28,505 nt of DNA, from positions 1 to 28,505 of the IMG/VR virus record IMGVR_UViG_3300032753_000133, one strand, 5' to 3'. A model generated the notes under the pieces. The model had not been told where the DNA came from. It did no database searches and worked only from the letters and a program-made list of their open reading frames with translations. Position numbers and translations under genes: made by a program. This DNA comes from a virus. Positions 27,041-28,505 of the stretch are shown piece by piece. The first letter of the stretch is position 1; each line of letters opens with the position of its first letter.

Positions 27041-27202
27041 GGGTGATGAACGCTTCTGACCTTGATGAACAATACTCGGTGATTCTGTAAGGAGTCGAGC
27101 GACTACAACGGCACCCTTAGACCTTAGACCTTAGACCTTAAGTCAATACCTTATGCACAGAATAACAATCTGTTGAGCCAGAAAACAAGCTGGCCGCAAA
27201 AT

Positions 27203-27225
27203 CTACTCTTTTAGAATAAGAGTAG
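27203..27225. promoter_or_regulatory. Inverted repeat CTACTCTT-N7-AAGAGTAG
   Basis: Perfect 8-base arms about 100 bases before the integrase start. It could be an excisionase/integrase or repressor site, or a terminator for leftward RNA. Confidence 0.45.
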
Positions 27226-27295
27226 TAACAACTCTGTAACAATTCAGTGGACAGTGAGACTAACCACCACTATTTAGGTTAGGTTTCACAGTACA

Positions 27296-27317
27296 CTCCG
27301 ACAGAAAATCTCGGAGG
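27296..27317 (+). promoter_or_regulatory. Hairpin covering the integrase ribosome-binding site
   Basis: CTCCGA (27296-27301) can pair with TCGGAG (27311-27316), and GGAGG (27313-27317) is part of the integrase ribosome site region. Folding could hold integrase translation low. Confidence 0.4.
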
Positions 27318-27326
27318 TGAAAGGGC

Positions 27327-28334
27327 ATGGGCAAAATTAACCTACCATATCTGAATACCTTCCAGGATAGGTATCACATCACGAGGTATTATTATCGTCG
27401 TGATGGAAAGAATATTCCACTCAGTGCAGAGGACCTCGCAGGAGACTATGTCAAGGCTCACTTGTCCTTCGAGACTTCTCCGAAAGGACAGTCGAAGGTT
27501 ACGTTCGGTGAACTCGTAGACACCTACCTTCGATCCAACGCCTATGAGTGGTTGAGGCCAAGCACCCAGTGGCAGTACCAGTGGCACCTAAACCAAGCGG
27601 TGGAGGACTTCGGAGACAAGTCAGTCTCCGAGCTTACGAGGAAGCTGTTGTTGAACCACAGGGACAGTCTGCTCAAGACGCCTGTCAAGGCCAACGCTCG
27701 GCTTCGTATCCTCAACACTCTCCTCAACTTCGCCGTGGAGAGGGAGCTGATGGAGATCAACCCGATCAGGGGCTGCAAGTCCATCAAGGTGAACTCTGAT
27801 GGTTGGAAGCAATGGTCGGATGAGGCTCTGAACCTTTTCAAGGCAGAAGCCAAGGGAAGCCCACGCATCGCTTTTCACCTTGCCCTATACACAGGTCAGA
27901 GAAGGGCTGACGTTCTAGGTATGAAGTGGAGGGACATCTCAAAGGGCATAGTCAGCGTCAGACAACAAAAGACAGGGGTATCTCTTTCGATTCCTGTCCA
28001 CCCACTCCTGGAGGCTGAGTTGGTCAACTTACGCTGTGTTGGCCAACTGAATCGACATATAGTGTGTAGATTAGATGGCAAGCCTTACACACCAGATGGC
28101 TTCGGCATGGTCTGGGAACGTGAACAAAAGAGAGTGGGGGTCTTCGGAAATCCTTTCCATGGGCTGAGAAAGAATGCGGTTTCCGCATTGTTCGAAGCTG
28201 GTTGCACACCTCAAGAAGTTATGGCCATCACCGGCCATACGACCTTGGAGATGATCAATCACTATGGAAAAGGAGCAAATCAGAAACGTCTCGCTCAGGC
28301 AGCTATGGACAAACTTTTGACTAAAGAGGGTTAA
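27327..28334 (+). CDS. int: Tyrosine site-specific integrase, 335 aa
   Basis: It catalyses integration and excision of the prophage at the adjacent tRNA. The C-terminal catalytic set is complete: R192 (TGQRRADVLGMKW), K215 (QQKTG), H278-x-x-R281 (FHGLRK), H304 (TGHTTLEM) and nucleophile Tyr313 (INHYGKG). The core-binding domain covers about residues 58-145 (TFGELVDTYLRSNAYEWLRP). The N-terminus is short and partly basic, an arm-binding domain being expected there. It reads toward the 3' end of tRNA-Pro, 18 bases away. No excisionase gene was recognised. Confidence 0.95.
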   Translation: MGKINLPYLNTFQDRYHITRYYYRRDGKNIPLSAEDLAGDYVKAHLSFETSPKGQSKVTFGELVDTYLRSNAYEWLRPSTQWQYQWHLNQAVEDFGDKSVSELTRKLLLNHRDSLLKTPVKANARLRILNTLLNFAVERELMEINPIRGCKSIKVNSDGWKQWSDEALNLFKAEAKGSPRIAFHLALYTGQRRADVLGMKWRDISKGIVSVRQQKTGVSLSIPVHPLLEAELVNLRCVGQLNRHIVCRLDGKPYTPDGFGMVWEREQKRVGVFGNPFHGLRKNAVSALFEAGCTPQEVMAITGHTTLEMINHYGKGANQKRLAQAAMDKLLTKEG

Positions 28335-28352
28335 TTGACACAACAAAAACAA

Positions 28353-28385
28353 TGGTCGGAGTGGGGAGATTCGAACTCCCGGCCC
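28353..28385. other. Likely attachment site (phage-host junction) in the tRNA 3' end
   Basis: Integrases of this kind recombine within the 3' part of a tRNA gene, and here the integrase lies directly beside that end. The duplicate copy should lie at the other prophage border, outside the window, so the core cannot be measured here. Confidence 0.55.
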
Positions 28386-28429
28386 CTAACTCCCGAAGCT
28401 AGTGCTCTACCAGGCTGAGCTACACTCCG
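28353..28429 (-). tRNA. tRNA-Pro (anticodon CGG)
   Basis: The 77-base gene folds as a complete cloverleaf. The acceptor stem CGGAGTG pairs with CACTCCG, followed by discriminator A and an encoded CCA (28355-28353). The D arm has AGCTCAGCCTGGTAGAGCA, the anticodon loop is TTCGGGA with CGG at 34-36, and the T loop is TTCGAAT. The gene is intact, so prophage integration restored its 3' end. Confidence 0.97.
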
Positions 28430-28468
28430 CCGACCATCGATGCGCGTACCCGCGCTTGGGAAGGCGCC

Positions 28469-28496
28469 CTTATACAGCAAGGGAGCATCCGTGCAA
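28469..28496 (-). promoter_or_regulatory. tRNA-Pro promoter
   Basis: On the minus strand TTGCAC (28496-28491), 16 bases, TATAAG (28474-28469). The start would be near 28462, giving a leader of about 33 bases before the tRNA. This is host DNA. Confidence 0.65.
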
Positions 28497-28505
28497 AGGG
28501 TTTTC

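Larger units (their letters stand above)
27041..27326. other. Non-coding region upstream of integrase
   Basis: No gene is credible here. It contains three copies of CCTTAGA in tandem (27115-27135) plus a partial fourth, the CTACTCTT/AAGAGTAG palindrome (27203-27225), and the integrase ribosome site hairpin. A weak promoter for the integrase could be TGGACA-N17-TATTTA near 27250-27280. Integrase arm-type binding sites would be expected here, and the short repeats are candidates. Confidence 0.5.

Noticed and set aside
27294-27303. CACTCCGACA near the integrase start, resembling the tRNA 3' end
   Set aside because: Only nine matching bases, on the phage side of the integrase, so it is not an attachment-site duplicate.
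27529-27540. TTCGATCCAACG, a 12-base match to a CRISPR-like repeat, inside the integrase gene
   Set aside because: It has no stem, no GTTTC start in register and lies in conserved coding sequence; probably chance.

Overview
The window is the right-hand part of an integrated temperate tailed bacteriophage (prophage) ending in a bacterial tRNA-Pro(CGG) gene. A tyrosine integrase (27327-28334) lies beside the 3' end of the tRNA (28353-28429, minus strand), the usual layout for tRNA-targeted integration. Only about 75 bases of host DNA follow; the other prophage end lies beyond the left edge. The host is probably an alphaproteobacterium, inferred from moderately high GC, a TTGC-type -35 box before the tRNA, and the kinds of genes present. 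No taxonomic marker gene is in view, so this stays tentative.

Layout. (1) 1-5251, minus strand: a late head operon with a GpA-type large terminase, portal, two small membrane proteins, a small ORF, and a prohead protease with an in-frame nested scaffold start that runs off the window. A hairpin plus T6 sits directly before the terminase start codon. (2) 5455-8588, plus strand: an unknown protein and a primase-polymerase/SF3 helicase, apparently frame-disrupted near its end, followed by minisatellites. (3) 8723-9790, minus strand: a regulatory operon of XRE repressor, Rha-type regulator and a small Cys-rich protein. (4) 9791-10145: divergent control region with palindromes and a sigma54-like promoter. 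(5) 10146-12387: two unknown genes, a structured AT-rich non-coding region with three ~66-base direct repeats, and an HNH-like protein. (6) 12481-14842: a chain of tiny translationally coupled ORFs, then a secreted DNA/RNA-nuclease-like protein. (7) 14843-15105: pyrimidine-rich long repeats. (8) 15106-24054: two conserved phage genes, a split gene, rIIA and rIIB homologues, KTSC protein, two paralogous lipoproteins, a Gp88-like Cys-rich protein, HicA-like protein, ATP-dependent DNA ligase and a pentapeptide-repeat protein. (9) 24054-26882: a second chain of small overlapping ORFs that includes a MazG-like protein and a 55-residue XRE protein. (10) 26869-27040: a compact non-coding unit that looks like a two-repeat type I-C CRISPR mimic. 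(11) integrase and tRNA.

The most exciting observation is item 10. On the minus strand, a promoter (TTGCGG-N16-TATAGT) would start transcription one base before a CRISPR-like repeat. A 38-base spacer, a second repeat and a terminator-like hairpin follow. The two repeats share exactly the last 11 bases (TGGATCGAAAC, the length of a type I-C crRNA 5' handle), while their stems differ in sequence but both still pair. This fits an RNA-based anti-CRISPR or phage-borne mini-array. It sits beside a cassette of small orphan genes that would be natural anti-defence candidates.

Three genes (primase, the 13903-14279 gene, the 16343-16695 gene) are broken by what look like single-base losses in the same direction. 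This may mean sequencing indels, decay of the prophage, or frameshifting. Function assignments rest on motif recognition alone; no database search was possible.
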